A stretch of 55,270 nt of DNA from Lachnospiraceae bacterium (lineage in GTDB: Bacteria; Bacillota; Clostridia; Lachnospirales; Lachnospiraceae). Positions within the stretch are counted from its first letter, which is position 1. Every line of letters starts with the position of its first letter. The position numbers were made by a program, and so were the translations under genes. Positions 27,192 through 36,110 of this stretch are shown piece by piece. Location of the stretch: NCBI GenBank assembly GCA_014804485.1, contig JAAUZT010000048.1, positions 1-55,270 of the forward strand, in the 5' to 3' direction. The notes beneath the pieces are model-generated. The model was not told where the DNA came from. It made no database searches and saw only the letters and a list, made by a program, of their open reading frames with translations.

Positions 27192-28808
27192 CTAGAGGGG
27201 TATATTTCCGTGTTTCTTCTTGGGGGATTCTATCTGCTTATTCTTAAGTCCTCTGAGCGCTCTCACCAGTGCTGCTCTCGTCTCTTCCGGCTTGATCACC
27301 TCATTCACATATCCTCTTGCGGCCGCCACGTAAGGATTCAGGAACCGCTCTTCATATTCCGCTTTGCACTGTGCTCGCATGGCTTCCGGATTCTCTGCCG
27401 CTTTGATCTTACGTTTGAAGGCAATATTGACGGCACCGTCCGCTCCCATAACCGCAATCTCCGCGATGGGCCATGCATAGACGATATCTGCGCCCATCTC
27501 CTTAGAGTTCATGGCGATATAGGCTCCGCCGTACGCCTTACGCATAATCAGCGAGATTTTCGGCACCGTAGCCTCGGAATAGGCATACAGGATCTTCGCG
27601 CCATGCCGGATAATGCCGTTATGCTCCTGCGCCGTGCCGGGCAGAAATGCAGGTACATCTATCAGTGTAATCAGCGGTATGTTGAAACAGTCGCAGAACC
27701 GGATAAATCTTGCAATCTTATCAGAAGCATGATAATCCAGAGATCCGCCCATGGAATTGGGCTGATTCGCCACAATCCCAACCACTTTGCCTTCCATCCT
27801 GCACCATCCGATCACCGCATTGGTGGCAAATTCCTTCTGTACTTCGAAAAAGCTTCCCTCGTCCACGATACAGTCAATCACTTCTTTGACATCATATGCA
27901 TGCCGGGAATTGTCCGGTACAATATCCATGATTTTAGCTGCTTTCGCTTTCATGGAAGAAGCCACTCTGCCATTATCCACTTTGCCGAACACTTTACCCA
28001 CACGAGGCAGTATACTCTGTCTCTCTACATTATTAATAACCGGCGGTTTCTCCGTCCAATTGCTGGGCAGATAGGACAACAATTTCCGTACGCCCATCAG
28101 ACATTCATTTTCGCTGTCATATGTAAAATGTGACACACCGCTTTTCTTGGCATGCACATCCGCTCCGCCCAGTTCTTCTACAGACACTTCCTCATTAATA
28201 ACCGTCTTCACCACATTCGGTCCGGTGATGAACATCTTGGAAATGTCCTTAACCATAAATATAAAATCGCAGATTGCCGGAGCATAACATGCGCCTCCGG
28301 AACAAGGTCCCAGAATTACCGCAATCTGCGGGATGACCCCCGACGCTTTTGTATGACGAAGGAACATCCCACTGTAACCACTCAGGGATGAGATACCCTC
28401 CTCGATTCTGGCACCGCCGCTGTCATTGATACAGATCAGGGGCGCTTTCATTTCCATCGCCATATCCTGAATTCTGCATATTTTAAAAGAATGATATTCC
28501 CCCAGTGTACCGCCGATTACCGTAAAATCTTCGCTGGCCACGAATATCTGTCGTCCGTCGATCTCTCCGTAACCTGTCACGACACCGTCACCCGGCACCC
28601 TTCTCTTATCCAGATCAAAATCATTGATTCTGGACTCCATGAATCCGTCCACCTCCACAAAAGTACCCGGATCCAACAGCACCTCAATCCTCTCCCGCGC
28701 AGTCATCTTACCGGCAGCATGCTGCTTATCTATCCTGTTCGGTCCGCCGCCTAAAAGAGCCTTCTGTCTTCTGGTATCCAGTTCTTTAATCGCTTCGTTC
28801 CATTTCAT
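27192..28808 (-). CDS. Biotin-dependent acyl-CoA carboxyltransferase subunit
   Basis: The 538-residue protein is a PccB/MmdA-type carboxyltransferase. It transfers the carboxyl group between carboxybiotin and a short acyl-CoA (acetyl-, propionyl- or methylmalonyl-CoA). Both crotonase-fold halves are present. The N-half has DSGGARIEEG and the GPCSGGACYAP oxyanion region; the C-half has NQPNSMGGSLD, IDVPAFLPG and RKAYGGAYIAM. The end, KKHGNIPL, is typical of this family. No biotin-carrier or decarboxylase membrane subunit is adjacent, so its partners must be elsewhere. A FabT-like palindrome at the promoter suggests fatty-acid-linked control. Confidence 0.92.
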   Translation of the reverse strand: MKWNEAIKELDTRRQKALLGGGPNRIDKQHAAGKMTARERIEVLLDPGTFVEVDGFMESRINDFDLDKRRVPGDGVVTGYGEIDGRQIFVASEDFTVIGGTLGEYHSFKICRIQDMAMEMKAPLICINDSGGARIEEGISSLSGYSGMFLRHTKASGVIPQIAVILGPCSGGACYAPAICDFIFMVKDISKMFITGPNVVKTVINEEVSVEELGGADVHAKKSGVSHFTYDSENECLMGVRKLLSYLPSNWTEKPPVINNVERQSILPRVGKVFGKVDNGRVASSMKAKAAKIMDIVPDNSRHAYDVKEVIDCIVDEGSFFEVQKEFATNAVIGWCRMEGKVVGIVANQPNSMGGSLDYHASDKIARFIRFCDCFNIPLITLIDVPAFLPGTAQEHNGIIRHGAKILYAYSEATVPKISLIMRKAYGGAYIAMNSKEMGADIVYAWPIAEIAVMGADGAVNIAFKRKIKAAENPEAMRAQCKAEYEERFLNPYVAAARGYVNEVIKPEETRAALVRALRGLKNKQIESPKKKHGNIPL

Positions 28809-28920
28809 GATCCCGTTTCCTCCACTTCCCCATCACATGAGCCGAATCATCATAGTCCACCTTTCCGTGTCCAAAATTTCCGTCTGCAAAAAGCATATAA
28901 TAATTTGACCATCTAATACT

Positions 28921-28987
28921 TTGATACTCAAACTATCACTTGATATTATAGGCAGAGCACCGACTATTGTCAATACTCTGCCTATAG
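28921..28987 (-). promoter_or_regulatory. Promoter and operators of carboxyltransferase gene
   Basis: TTGACA (28969-28974) and TATAAT (28946-28951) are 17 bases apart on the minus strand, a consensus promoter. A palindrome TTTGA-gta-TCAAA (28921-28933) lies just after the predicted start, near 28939, and fits the MarR-family FabT/FabR-type operator. A second inverted repeat, TATAGGCAGAG / CTCTGCCTATA (28948-28958 and 28977-28987), brackets the -35 box and covers part of the -10 box. Confidence 0.7.
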
Positions 28988-29052
28988 ATTTTCTATTACA
29001 TATACTGTGTTAGTTACTTTTCATACCCACGCCACAGCCTAAGCGCAGAGGG

Positions 29053-29169
29053 AAGTTAATATCTTAAGGAGCCCCTAGAACAGCGCCAGCACTTAGCGAG
29101 GTTTTCCACGAGCTTAGTGTCTGTTGCGCTGTGAAAGGAGCGAAAGCGCGGCTCCGTAGATATTAACTT
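29053..29169 (-). repeat. 117-bp structured inverted-repeat element, copy B
   Basis: This is the second copy of the element at 19802-19918, in opposite orientation and of identical length, 101 of 117 positions the same. The terminal ~20-bp inverted repeats and the GGAGC hairpin are unchanged, while internal stems differ mainly by paired changes. It lies 40 bases behind the glf stop codon, so it would fold at the 3' end of the glf mRNA. Confidence 0.85.
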
Positions 29170-29208
29170 TTCTCTGTGCGAACCATTTAGACACCCTATA
29201 AACAGTAA

Positions 29209-30345
29209 CTACAGCTCCGCCTCCACCGCATCAAGCGCCGCCGTAATCACCTTATCCATATCATAATACCGATACTGCCCCAAGCGTCCGCCGAAGATCA
29301 CATGCCGCCTTGCCGCCGCTAATTCACAATACTGCGCAAAGAGCGCATCGTTACGTTCATTGTTGACCGGATAATAAGGCTCATCGCCCTCCTGCCACTG
29401 TGCCGGATACTCCCGCGTAATCACGGTGCCGGGCTGCGTTCCGAACTCAAAGTGTTTATGCTCGATGATTCTCGTATAAGGCACTTCCCGCTCCGTATAG
29501 TTCACCACCGCGTTCCCTTGATAGTTATCACATTCCGGAAGTTCTTCCGTCTCAAACCGAAGGGAACGATATTCCAGATGTCCCAGACAATAGTCAAAAT
29601 ACTCGTCCATCATGCCGGTGTACACCACTTTGCGATAAGTATTGCCCTCTTTGTCAATGACCGTCACACCACCGTCCGTCTCCTGCTCTGTGACAAAATC
29701 CCGATAGGAAATTCCCGTCCTCACATCAATCCCCTGAAGCATATTCTCTACCATAATGGTATACCCTCCGATGGGAATTCCCTGATAACGGTCGTTAAAA
29801 TAATTATTATCGTAAGTAAACCGAAGGGGGAGCCTCTTGATGATAAAAGCAGGCAGTTCCTTGCAGTCTCTGCCCCACTGCTTCTCTGTGTAGCCTTTTA
29901 CCAGCTTCTCATAGACATCCGCTCCCACCAGCGAGAGCGCCTGCTCTTCCAGATTCTTCGGCTCCATAATCTGCAGCCTTCCGATCTGCTCCGCAATCTT
30001 CTCTCTCGCCTGCATCGGTGTCACCACGCCCCACATCCTGTTAAATGTATTCATATTAAAAGGGAGATTATACAATTCTCCCTTATAATATGCAACCGGT
30101 GAATTTATATAGTGATTAAATTCGGTGAACTGATTGACATAGTCCCATATTCTCTTCTCCGAGGTGTGAAAAATATGCGCTCCATACCTATGCACCTGAA
30201 TATCCATCACAGGCTCCGTATAGATATTTCCCGCTATGTGCCCGCGTCTGTCAATCACCTGCACCATTCTGCCCTGCCGCTTCATCTCATGGGCAAATAC
30301 CGCGCCGAACAATCCGGCGCCAACTATCAGATAATCGTATTGCAT
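29209..30345 (-). CDS. glf: UDP-galactopyranose mutase
   Basis: This flavoenzyme converts UDP-galactopyranose to UDP-galactofuranose, the donor for galactofuranose in surface glycans. The 378-residue protein starts with the FAD-binding GAGLFGAVFAHEM and has YGAHIFHTS, the GYTEKQWG segment, NYFNDRYQGIP and the conserved C-terminal GGRLGQYRYYDMD. Its start codon overlaps the stop codon of a small regulator gene (TAATG). It borders the glycosylation island and probably supplies its sugar nucleotide. The end of its transcript carries repeat copy B. Confidence 0.97.
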   Translation of the reverse strand: MQYDYLIVGAGLFGAVFAHEMKRQGRMVQVIDRRGHIAGNIYTEPVMDIQVHRYGAHIFHTSEKRIWDYVNQFTEFNHYINSPVAYYKGELYNLPFNMNTFNRMWGVVTPMQAREKIAEQIGRLQIMEPKNLEEQALSLVGADVYEKLVKGYTEKQWGRDCKELPAFIIKRLPLRFTYDNNYFNDRYQGIPIGGYTIMVENMLQGIDVRTGISYRDFVTEQETDGGVTVIDKEGNTYRKVVYTGMMDEYFDYCLGHLEYRSLRFETEELPECDNYQGNAVVNYTEREVPYTRIIEHKHFEFGTQPGTVITREYPAQWQEGDEPYYPVNNERNDALFAQYCELAAARRHVIFGGRLGQYRYYDMDKVITAALDAVEAEL

Positions 30346-30689
30346 TAATTCTCCTCTACTGCCTTATATTTCTCTAACTGCGCATAATCCTCCATCAACT
30401 CCAACGCTTTCTTACGTCCCGTCTTGTTCAGCTTCACATAGTACTGCATCACACGATTCTCCATGATCTTGCTTCCGAGTACACTCTTCTGGTTAAGCGG
30501 TGTAAAATCAACCGGATTCAGGTTCAGTTTGTCACACATTCTGATTACAGTGCCATACGCCATTCCCTCAATTCCTCTATCCAGGGCAGTAACCAGGGTG
30601 GAGTACGGTATCTCCATCTCGATCGCGAACTGTCTGACACTCTTATACTGCTTTAAAATTTCTGCCTTTAATATTTCTGCCTTTGTCAT
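30345..30689 (-). CDS. Small XRE/phage-repressor-like protein
   Basis: The 114-residue protein has a Cro/CI-like helix-turn-helix (VRQFAIEMEIPYSTLVTALD, residues ~18-37), preceded by a duplicated KAEIL pentad. A short C-terminal helix (GRKKALELMEDYAQLEKY) may dimerise. AGGAGGG precedes the start. The stop overlaps the glf start, so the two are translationally coupled; it may sense or regulate the sugar pathway, but the target is unknown. Its upstream region faces the glycosylation island divergently. Confidence 0.75.
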   Translation of the reverse strand: MTKAEILKAEILKQYKSVRQFAIEMEIPYSTLVTALDRGIEGMAYGTVIRMCDKLNLNPVDFTPLNQKSVLGSKIMENRVMQYYVKLNKTGRKKALELMEDYAQLEKYKAVEEN

Positions 30690-30899
30690 TTTAGCCCTCC
30701 TATAGTGTATGATTCTGATTATTTTTGTGGAAATTATATCATAAAATTCTCTAAAATGGAACCAGCGAAACGTATACTGAACGATATTCCGTCCATTTCA
30801 TCATTTTGTTGATTTTTTCTTATATATTTTTGTGCAAAAAGTCTGGTACTTTATTCCTATTTTTTGCCTTTTTCTACCCAAATACAACAAAATATTTTA

Positions 30900-30928
30900 T
30901 TGTCGTAACATGCAGAAAATGCTAATAT
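30900..30928 (+). promoter_or_regulatory. Candidate promoter of the rightward GT2 genes
   Basis: TTGTCG (30900-30905) and TAATAT (30923-30928) are 17 bases apart. It lies about 40 bases before the first glycosyltransferase gene in a 279-base AT-rich divergent region, which also holds the leftward regulator's TATAAT near 30738. Confidence 0.5.
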
Positions 30929-30968
30929 ATATGATATAAAAGATTTTTACTGTTGAAGAGGTGACACC

Positions 30969-32066
30969 ATGATTCCTATTTCGGTATGCATGATCGCTAA
31001 GAATGAAGACAATCATATAGAAGAGTGCCTCAAGAGGCTTAGACCGTGTAAATTTGAAGTCATCGTTGTGGATACGGGTTCCGTGGACAGAACTGTGGAA
31101 ATTGCCCATCGCTACGCGGACAAAGTGTTTCATTTTGCATGGTGCGACGACTTCAGCGCTGCCAGAAACTTCTCCACTCAGCAGGCTTCTAACGACTGGG
31201 TGCTGATCATAGACTGCGACGAATATCTGGAAAACGTCAATCTCGCCGAACTGGAGGAAGTACTGGATCAAAACAGCCGCTCCATGGGTATGATCATCCG
31301 TAATAATCCCTATATTGTTCAGGGTGTGCGCTCCATCCAATCGGAGCGCATCGGCAGATTGTTTAACCGCAAATACTGCCATTATGAGGGCAGTATCCAT
31401 GAGCAGGTATGCACGCTGGACGGAAATGAGCCGGGCTCTTTCATGATCCCTCTGACCTTTTATCACGAGGGCTACGTCTCCGAATCCGACAAACGTATGC
31501 GTGCCACCCGCAATCTGGAAATGCTGCTTCACGACCTGACCCTCAAAGGGCCAAGCCCCTATATTTATTTCCAGCTTGGGCAGAACTATATCTCCTTAAA
31601 CGATTTGGAGAAGGCTGCATACTACTATCAGAAGGGGTTGGAATTAAACGCTGATCCCCGATCCGCTTTCGTGCAGAGTATGGCGGAAACATACGGCTAT
31701 TGTCTGGTGGAACTGGCTAAATATGATCTTGCCATGACTCTTAGGGATAAATATGAACTTTTTTCCCACCGTGCAGATTTCGTATACTTGATGGGCATAA
31801 TCTATATGAAAAAAGGATTAAATGATAAAGCGATCGAGGAGTTTCGGAAGGCGACCACACTCTCCTCCTACTCCCGTAAAGGCGTCAACAGCTACCGCGC
31901 CAACTATAATATCGCTTCCATCTATGAGAGCATGGGCAATCTGAATGAAGCCCGTACATACTATAAGAAATGCGGCGACTATGAACCTGCCGTAAAGAAA
32001 CTGAAGGAACTTACCCCGTCTCCCGCTCCGAAGCCGATGTTTAACAGCTTCGTTCAGGGACAGTGA
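30969..32066 (+). CDS. GT2-TPR glycosyltransferase, paralogue 1
   Basis: The 365-residue protein has an N-terminal inverting GT-A glycosyltransferase fold: ISVCMIAKNEDNHIEECLKR, VVDTGSVDRT and the metal-binding DCDE in place of DxD (residues ~78-81). About four tetratricopeptide-like repeats follow (residues ~195-345; e.g. YIYFQLGQNYISLNDLEKAA and KAIEEFRKAT). SunS-type and flagellin glycosyltransferases share this plan, in which the TPR part can bind the acceptor protein. AGAGGTGAC precedes the start. Two close paralogues lie downstream, so it heads a rightward array. The sugar donor is unknown. Confidence 0.88.
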   Translation: MIPISVCMIAKNEDNHIEECLKRLRPCKFEVIVVDTGSVDRTVEIAHRYADKVFHFAWCDDFSAARNFSTQQASNDWVLIIDCDEYLENVNLAELEEVLDQNSRSMGMIIRNNPYIVQGVRSIQSERIGRLFNRKYCHYEGSIHEQVCTLDGNEPGSFMIPLTFYHEGYVSESDKRMRATRNLEMLLHDLTLKGPSPYIYFQLGQNYISLNDLEKAAYYYQKGLELNADPRSAFVQSMAETYGYCLVELAKYDLAMTLRDKYELFSHRADFVYLMGIIYMKKGLNDKAIEEFRKATTLSSYSRKGVNSYRANYNIASIYESMGNLNEARTYYKKCGDYEPAVKKLKELTPSPAPKPMFNSFVQGQ

Positions 32067-32093
32067 TGTAAACCAACAGGAAAGGAATCTGCC

Positions 32094-33179
32094 GTGCTGC
32101 CCATATCAGTCTGTTTGATTGCCAAAAATGAAGAGAAGCATATCGATGAGTGTCTGAAACGACTGCAGCCTTACGGATTCGAGATCGTGCTGGCAGATAC
32201 CGGCTCCACGGACCGCACTGTCGAACTGGCGCGGAAATATACTGACCGAATCTACCACTTCGACTGGAGCGGTGATTTCAGTGCCGCCAAAAATTTTGCC
32301 ATGCAAAAAGCCTCCCACGACTGGATACTCTCTCTCGATTGTGACGAATATCTGGAGGTTATAGATCAGAAGACATTACGGAAATGTATGGAAAGCTATC
32401 CCCGTTATGCCGGACGCATCCTAATTCGCAACCGTTTTACGCAAGACGGGCAGACATCCTACGAGCAGGTGCGTGTCAGCCGCTTTATAAACAGGCACTA
32501 TTTTCATTTTGAGGGAGTCGTTCACGAGCAGCTTGTGCCGACAACGGCTTCTGATCACCATAACGCCGCGCCTGATACATCACCCGTCAAATATGTCTAC
32601 TCCGCCCCGATTACCGTTCTTCACGTAGGTTATGACGGCACGGAAGATGAGATGCGTGAGAAATCCAAACGTAACATTACTCTTTTAGAGAAAGAGCTGG
32701 AAACCCATGGTGCTGATCCCTACATCTATTACCAGTTGGGCCAAAGCTACCGAAAACTGCATGACTACGAGACCGCTTTCCGCTATCTTGATCTGGGGCT
32801 CTCTATGGATGTAGATTCTGCATTGGATTATGTGCAGAATATGGTGGAATCCTACGGTTATACACTATTAGACTTAAAACGCAATCAGGATGCTCTCGGG
32901 CTGCTCGATATATACGATGAATTTGCCACGCGCGCCGACTTCGTATTCCTGATCGGACTGATCTACATGAATAACGGGCTGTTCGATAACGCCGTCTATG
33001 AGTTCCATAAGGCTTCCACTATGGAAGAGTTTGCTGTGGAAGGCGTAAACAGCTATAAGGCCAATTACAATATAGGAGTCATCTGCGAATGTACGGGAAA
33101 TATCGCGAAAGCACGAGAAGCCTACATTAAATGCGGAAATTATACTCCTGCCCTTACACGGCTTGAACAACTGCCTTAA
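32094..33179 (+). CDS. GT2-TPR glycosyltransferase, paralogue 2
   Basis: The 361-residue protein repeats the layout of its upstream neighbour: ISVCLIAKNEEKHIDECLKR, LADTGSTDRT, DCDEYLE and a TPR-rich C-terminal half (ADPYIYYQLGQSYRKLHDYE; NAVYEFHKAS). AGGAAAGGAA stands 8-15 bases before the ATG. A longer loop between the GT and TPR parts (around residues 155-175, Pro/Ala/Thr-rich) sets it apart. It is 27 bases behind paralogue 1 and very likely co-transcribed. Confidence 0.88.
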   Translation: MLPISVCLIAKNEEKHIDECLKRLQPYGFEIVLADTGSTDRTVELARKYTDRIYHFDWSGDFSAAKNFAMQKASHDWILSLDCDEYLEVIDQKTLRKCMESYPRYAGRILIRNRFTQDGQTSYEQVRVSRFINRHYFHFEGVVHEQLVPTTASDHHNAAPDTSPVKYVYSAPITVLHVGYDGTEDEMREKSKRNITLLEKELETHGADPYIYYQLGQSYRKLHDYETAFRYLDLGLSMDVDSALDYVQNMVESYGYTLLDLKRNQDALGLLDIYDEFATRADFVFLIGLIYMNNGLFDNAVYEFHKASTMEEFAVEGVNSYKANYNIGVICECTGNIAKAREAYIKCGNYTPALTRLEQLP

Positions 33180-33268
33180 AATGTATATTGGAATAAAGCA
33201 TATGGCAAAATACCAGACCAGAATATTCTTATAATCCAATAATGAAATAAAGCAATAGCAGATAATGC

Positions 33269-33274
33269 TATAAT
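33269..33274 (+). promoter_or_regulatory. Extended -10 promoter of DtxR-type gene
   Basis: TGCTATAAT gives a consensus extended -10 (box 33269-33274) about 50 bases before the regulator start. The -35 region is poor, as is common for such promoters. Confidence 0.5.
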
Positions 33275-33326
33275 GTAACTATTAATAGTATCCATATCAT
33301 CATATAAAGAAAGACAGGACAATAAA

Positions 33327-33698
33327 ATGGAAATACATGAATCGGCAGAAGATTATTTAGAGACGATCCTCATCTTAAAGGAGCGATCCGGACAAGTCCG
33401 TTCTATCGATATTGCCACCGAAATGAACTACAGTAAACCCAGCATCAGTGTGGCTATGAAAAAGCTGCGGGAAAACGGGTATATACAGATGGACCCCGCC
33501 GGTTACATCACGCTTACCGACTCAGGCTATGCTATCGCTTCCAATATTTACGATCGGCATAAAGTACTGACAGCCTTCTTCGTTTCTCTCGGCGTGGACG
33601 AGAAGACTGCCACCGAGGATGCCTGCAGAATCGAACATGATCTGAGCCCTGTAACCTATGAAAAGATCAGGGAACATGCACTGAAAACAGTCGAATAG
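33327..33698 (+). CDS. DtxR/MntR-family metal-dependent repressor
   Basis: The 123-residue protein has the N-terminal winged helix (EDYLETILILKE; IATEMNYSKPSISVAMKKL) and the dimerisation domain of MntR. The residues matching MntR metal ligands are present: Asp and Glu of EDYLET, His of DRHKVL, and Glu and Glu-His of ACRIEHDLS. It lacks the SH3-like third domain, like Bacillus MntR. It lies between glycosyltransferase genes with a promoter of its own and a CgeB-like gene 40 bases downstream. Metal-linked control of this locus is possible but not shown. Confidence 0.9.
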   Translation: MEIHESAEDYLETILILKERSGQVRSIDIATEMNYSKPSISVAMKKLRENGYIQMDPAGYITLTDSGYAIASNIYDRHKVLTAFFVSLGVDEKTATEDACRIEHDLSPVTYEKIREHALKTVE

Positions 33699-33738
33699 AC
33701 GGCATGCCGCCTCTCATCGACCAGAACCGAGGACATAT

Positions 33739-34890
33739 ATGAAAATACTGTTTATCGAATGGGCCAGTTTCGGAAATAATGACATGAAGGATGCTTTCAC
33801 AGCGGAAGGTCATACTGTAGCCTCTTATCCTTTTTCCAATAAAGACTCCCGCAGGGATGAAGAAGTGGAAAAGGATTTCGCTGCATCTCTTCACAGAGAA
33901 GTACCGGACGTGGTCTTTTCGTTTAATTATTTCCCGGTCATCTCAGTTGTGTGCAAACAGGAAAATATACGCTATATCTCATGGATTTATGACAGTCCGT
34001 ATGTGATGCTCTACTCCTACACCACGATCAACCCATGCAATACCATCTATGTGTTTGACCGGGAGCTTTATACGGAATTTCATAACGCAGGCATACAGAC
34101 CGTACATTACCTGCCTATGGCGGCGAATACGGAGCGTCTGGACAAAATCGTTCCGTCAGTTACCACCTCAAGCATTCCATACTTATATAACGTGTCCTTC
34201 GTAGGCTCTCTCTACACCGAAGAACACAACTTTTTCGACCGTATGACAGCTCTGTCAGATTACACTAAAGGTTATCTGGACGCACTCATGTCGTCCCAGA
34301 TGAAAGTGCAGGGCTACAACTTTATTCAGGAGTCCCTGGCTCCGATCATGGACGATCTGTACCGTGCACTCCCGATGGATCCCAATCCGGACGGCGTGGA
34401 GTCAAGGGAATATCTCTATGCCCAATATGTAATCAACCGCAAGCTCACCGGACTGGAACGGGACGAACTGCTCCATGCTGCCGCACAGCACTTTCACTTC
34501 GACCTGTTTACCCCCAACCGCGATTACGGCATACCGAACCTTACCAACCACGGTACAGTTGATTATTATCAGCAAATGCCGATGGTATTTAAACAGAGCC
34601 GGGTCAATTTAAACATCTCCCTTCGGAGTATTAAAAGTGGTATTCCGCTGCGCGCTTTTGATATCATGGGAAGCGGCGGGTTCCTGCTGAGTAACTTTCA
34701 GGCCGATTATCTGGATAACTTTATCCCCGGCGAAGATTTCGACTATTATGAAAGCAAAGAAGATTTCATCAATAAAATCAACTACTATCTGACCCATGAA
34801 GAGGAACGTATGGTCATTGCTAAGAACGGACATGACAAGATAGCCGCAGGCCATACATTCCGTCACAGAGTACGGGAGATGCTGGCATAA
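33739..34890 (+). CDS. CgeB-like glycosyltransferase (DUF3880 plus GT-B C-domain)
   Basis: The 383-residue protein has an N-terminal DUF3880-type domain (FSFNYFPVISVVCK; ISWIYDSPYVMLYS). Its C-terminal glycosyltransferase-1-like part contains NLNISLRSIKSGIPLRAFD and GSGGFLLSN (around residues 288-315), then INYYLTHEEERMVIAKNGHDKI. This is the plan of CgeB, a spore-surface glycosylation protein of Bacillus. At least four relatives are in this window. GAGGACAT stands just before the ATG. It lies between the DtxR gene and the third GT2-TPR gene on the same strand. Confidence 0.85.
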   Translation: MKILFIEWASFGNNDMKDAFTAEGHTVASYPFSNKDSRRDEEVEKDFAASLHREVPDVVFSFNYFPVISVVCKQENIRYISWIYDSPYVMLYSYTTINPCNTIYVFDRELYTEFHNAGIQTVHYLPMAANTERLDKIVPSVTTSSIPYLYNVSFVGSLYTEEHNFFDRMTALSDYTKGYLDALMSSQMKVQGYNFIQESLAPIMDDLYRALPMDPNPDGVESREYLYAQYVINRKLTGLERDELLHAAAQHFHFDLFTPNRDYGIPNLTNHGTVDYYQQMPMVFKQSRVNLNISLRSIKSGIPLRAFDIMGSGGFLLSNFQADYLDNFIPGEDFDYYESKEDFINKINYYLTHEEERMVIAKNGHDKIAAGHTFRHRVREMLA

Positions 34891-34978
34891 AACCCCGAGG
34901 CAAAGACCACTGTCCCGATCTAAAAAACAGAATCGTAATGCAAGAATATACTGCGAAACAGAAAAGGATTTTCCTGAT

Positions 34979-36064
34979 ATGATAAAAGACATGTGCCCTA
35001 TATCAGTATGCATGATTGCCAAAAATGAAGAAAAGAATATCGAGAAGTGTCTTGCCGCCATCAAGCCCTATGGGTTTGAGATCGTTGTGGCTGACACAGG
35101 CTCTACCGACCGGACGAAGGAGATTGCCACCCGATACACTGATAAAATATATGATTTCAAGTGGATCGACGATTTCAGCGCCGCACGGAATTTTTCGCTG
35201 ACGCATGCTGCAAATGATTATGTGTTGATCCTTGATTGCGATGAAGTCATCACCGAGCTTGATATCGCTCTTATGTCCGATATGATCAGACAGCACCCCG
35301 AATCCGTGGGAAGGCTCGCCATCGATAATCACTATATCTCCAATCAGACTGACATGGTCTATCAGGACCGTCTGGGAAGACTTTTTAACCGTAAGCTCTT
35401 CCATTTTGAATCTGCCATTCACGAGCAGATCACTCACAATACAATGGGTATGCACTATGAAAGCTATGATCTGCCGCTTCTGATTGATCACGTCGGTTAT
35501 CTGGGCAGTGTGACAGACCTTCGCGGTAAAGTGGAGCGCAATAACACACTCCTGTTTCACGAACTTGAAAAAGATTCGGAAAATCCTTATCTCTATTTCC
35601 AGATCGGACAGTCCTACAATATGATCTATGATTATGAGAATTCTTATACCTATTATGAGAAAGCGTTGGAATATGATGTAGACCCACAGGAAGAATGGGT
35701 ACAGATGATGATCATCGCCTATGCTAACGCCCTGCTTCACACCGGCAGACAGGCGGAGGCTCTGCAGCTTGAGGCAGTCTATGATGCCTTCGCAACCACA
35801 TCCGATTTCTTCTGCTGTATGGGGCAAATCTATATGGCCAATGAACAGTATGTGAAAGCAATGATGGAATTCGTGAAGGCAATCCACTGTCCTGTTGCCA
35901 GAGAGGCCGGAACCAACTCCTTCATCCCCACCTACAACATCGGGTTGCTCAATGAAATGATGGGAAAAACTGCAGAGGCCTTGATACATTACCGTAACTG
36001 CGGGGATTTTCCGATGGCCGTAGAAAAAGTAAAAGAGCTGGAAGGTAGAGTTGCCACTGAATAA
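34979..36064 (+). CDS. GT2-TPR glycosyltransferase, paralogue 3
   Basis: The 361-residue protein has PISVCMIAKNEEKNIEKCLA, VVADTGSTDRTKE, the LDCDE metal site and C-terminal TPR-like repeats (NPYLYFQIGQSYNMIYDYE; KAMMEFVKA). It is more diverged from paralogues 1 and 2 than they are from each other. AAAAGGA lies about 10 bases before the first ATG; a second ATG four codons later is also possible. It is the last rightward gene of this group and meets the leftward operon head-on. Confidence 0.87.
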   Translation: MIKDMCPISVCMIAKNEEKNIEKCLAAIKPYGFEIVVADTGSTDRTKEIATRYTDKIYDFKWIDDFSAARNFSLTHAANDYVLILDCDEVITELDIALMSDMIRQHPESVGRLAIDNHYISNQTDMVYQDRLGRLFNRKLFHFESAIHEQITHNTMGMHYESYDLPLLIDHVGYLGSVTDLRGKVERNNTLLFHELEKDSENPYLYFQIGQSYNMIYDYENSYTYYEKALEYDVDPQEEWVQMMIIAYANALLHTGRQAEALQLEAVYDAFATTSDFFCCMGQIYMANEQYVKAMMEFVKAIHCPVAREAGTNSFIPTYNIGLLNEMMGKTAEALIHYRNCGDFPMAVEKVKELEGRVATE

Positions 36065-36088
36065 ACACTATGCACGGTATCAAAAACC

Positions 36089-36104
36089 GCAGTCAGATGA
36101 CTGC
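36089..36104. terminator. Weak hairpin between convergent genes
   Basis: GCAGTC-AGAT-GACTGC forms a six-bp stem in the 46-base gap between two convergent genes. There is no strong U-tract. Confidence 0.3.
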
Positions 36105-36110
36105 CTGCCT

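Noticed and set aside
27129-28133. 334-residue frame opposite the carboxyltransferase gene
   Set aside because: It runs through the terminator repeats into the complement of a clear gene and has a composition typical of an antisense shadow.
35003-35989. 328-residue frame opposite GT2-TPR paralogue 3
   Set aside because: The forward frame has strong family motifs; the reverse frame has none and no ribosome site.
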